Source: Cymbidium sinense | Lineage: Eukaryota; Streptophyta; Magnoliopsida; Asparagales; Orchidaceae | DNA: 64,000 nt | Direction: 5' to 3' | Assembly (NCBI GenBank): GCA_021442155.1 | Contig: CM038214.1 | Coordinates: 55,212,514 to 55,276,513, forward strand | The notes under the pieces: generated by a model | Seen by the model: the letters and a program-made list of their open reading frames with translations, nothing else | Told to the model about the DNA's origin: nothing | Databases searched by the model: none | In this document: positions 63,512 through 64,000 of the stretch, one piece after another | How the letters are laid out: each line of letters starts with the position of its first letter | Position numbering within the stretch: the first letter of the stretch is position 1 | Translations under genes and position numbers: made by a program

Positions 63512-64000
63512 TGATGTCAAAAGCAAGCTGATCCAAAGTTGAAACTAGTCGATCACTTAAAATATCATTGGAAACTCTAGGATATTAGTTAAATCCCTAA
63601 ATAGTTTTAATAATGGTGTTTATGATCAAATCGGCGTCTTGACGAGCCAGATTTAATAAGCCCAAGATCTCTTTATTCTGACTTCATTTGAGCATTCAAA
63701 TCCACAAAATATATCAAATGATCAAGGGAATCATCTTGAGTCATCTGATGGAGTGGTTTGAATTTTGCATGTATTTACGGAAATGTCTTCTCTCTAATCT
63801 ATAAATAGTCTCTCATTCTTCACATGAGGGGAGCCCAAGCTAAAGAGAAGAGAGAGCTCTAAAGCTTGAAAATCCTTCAAGCATAATCGTCACCGCCGAC
63901 ACCAACCACCGCCGTCCACCAACCACCGCCGACTGTCGCCACGGCCACCGCCGGCCTCCGCCATCAACCAGCCGTTATCACTACAACCACCGCCGCCGGT
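63512..64000 (+). mobile_element. LTR-like promoter segment with CCG-rich leader (runs off the window)
   Basis: A possible start at TGATGTCAAAAGCAAGCTG (63512), a TTGACGAG word (63640), a TATA box CTATAAATA (63799-63807), then a GA-rich leader (AAGAGAAGAGAGAGCTC, about 63843) and from about 63890 a strongly GC-rich CCGCCG/ACCACC run to the window edge. This promoter-plus-leader arrangement is common in LTRs and in pararetrovirus-derived inserts. A host gene's promoter and 5' end (with a Pro/Thr/Ala-rich coding start) is a real alternative. The deciding sequence is outside the window. Confidence 0.4.
63799..63807 (+). promoter_or_regulatory. TATA box of the terminal segment
   Basis: CTATAAATA with a GA-rich, AUG-poor leader following. 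The downstream change to CCG-rich sequence begins about 85 bases later. Confidence 0.45.

Overview
The window looks like a repeat-filled, gene-poor stretch of a flowering-plant nuclear genome. It is strongly AT-rich and has no long open reading frame. Every coding trace I recognise belongs to a plant transposable element: a Ty3/gypsy pol of Tat/Ogre type, Ty1/copia LTRs, a LINE-type DUF4283/zinc-knuckle protein, a CACTA-type end and a small hAT-like MITE. I cannot name the species. An exact 100-N run marks an assembly gap. I see no credible host gene.

Most of the window is one repeat family: very long, essentially non-coding LTR-like units, about 6-7 kb when near full length. I recognise eight copies. 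Copies A (1-6850, with a second tail piece 6850-8350), E (29115-35863), F (39629-45824), G (54585-57384) and H (57385-61710) read on the minus strand. Copies B (10885-12810), C (13050-20345) and D (21835-26525) read on the plus strand. Each carries the same landmarks in the same order: an end with GTGTCACA-like sequence, a U5-like block with a conserved TATAGGGGCTTGCC-like stretch, a core-promoter-like motif (TTGTATAAGGG, then a pyrimidine tract, then GGGTGTACGGTGG) about 1.4 kb from that end, a roughly 100-bp module often present twice, an AT-rich middle, and a TTGGGTCAA/TTGACC-rich tail. Copy F has a primer-binding-site-like sequence (TGGCGACTCCACTGAG) just outside one end and a polypurine tract at the other. 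This identifies the unit as an LTR and sets its direction.

Layout by region. 1-8640: copy A and its second tail. 8640-9526: broken LINE ORF1 (DUF4283 plus zinc knuckle). 9528-10880: copia LTR fragment, minus strand. 10885-20345: copies B and C. 20345-21830: AT-rich spacer with a possible copia polypurine tract. 21835-26525: copy D. 26525-29115: AT-rich spacer. 29115-35863: copy E, inverted relative to D, cut off by the gap at 35864-35963. 35964-39598: unrecognised sequence in the position of an internal region after the PBS. 39629-45837: copy F and PPT. 45838-48790: decayed plant transposon-type gene and a tandem repeat of about 110 bp. 48900-54560: decayed minus-strand Tat/Ogre-type pol (RT, RNase H, second RNase H, start of integrase) split by a copia LTR of about 2.7 kb. 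54585-61710: copies G and H. 61710-64000: a MITE, a CACTA end, and a TATA-bearing LTR-like segment that turns CCG-rich at the window edge.

The pieces fit one history: a giant-LTR Tat/Ogre-type lineage amplified here, many copies decayed to solo or truncated LTRs, and younger copia, LINE and DNA elements inserted among them. Copy assignments come from reading shared words by eye, not from an alignment, so boundaries are approximate (tens to a few hundred bases).
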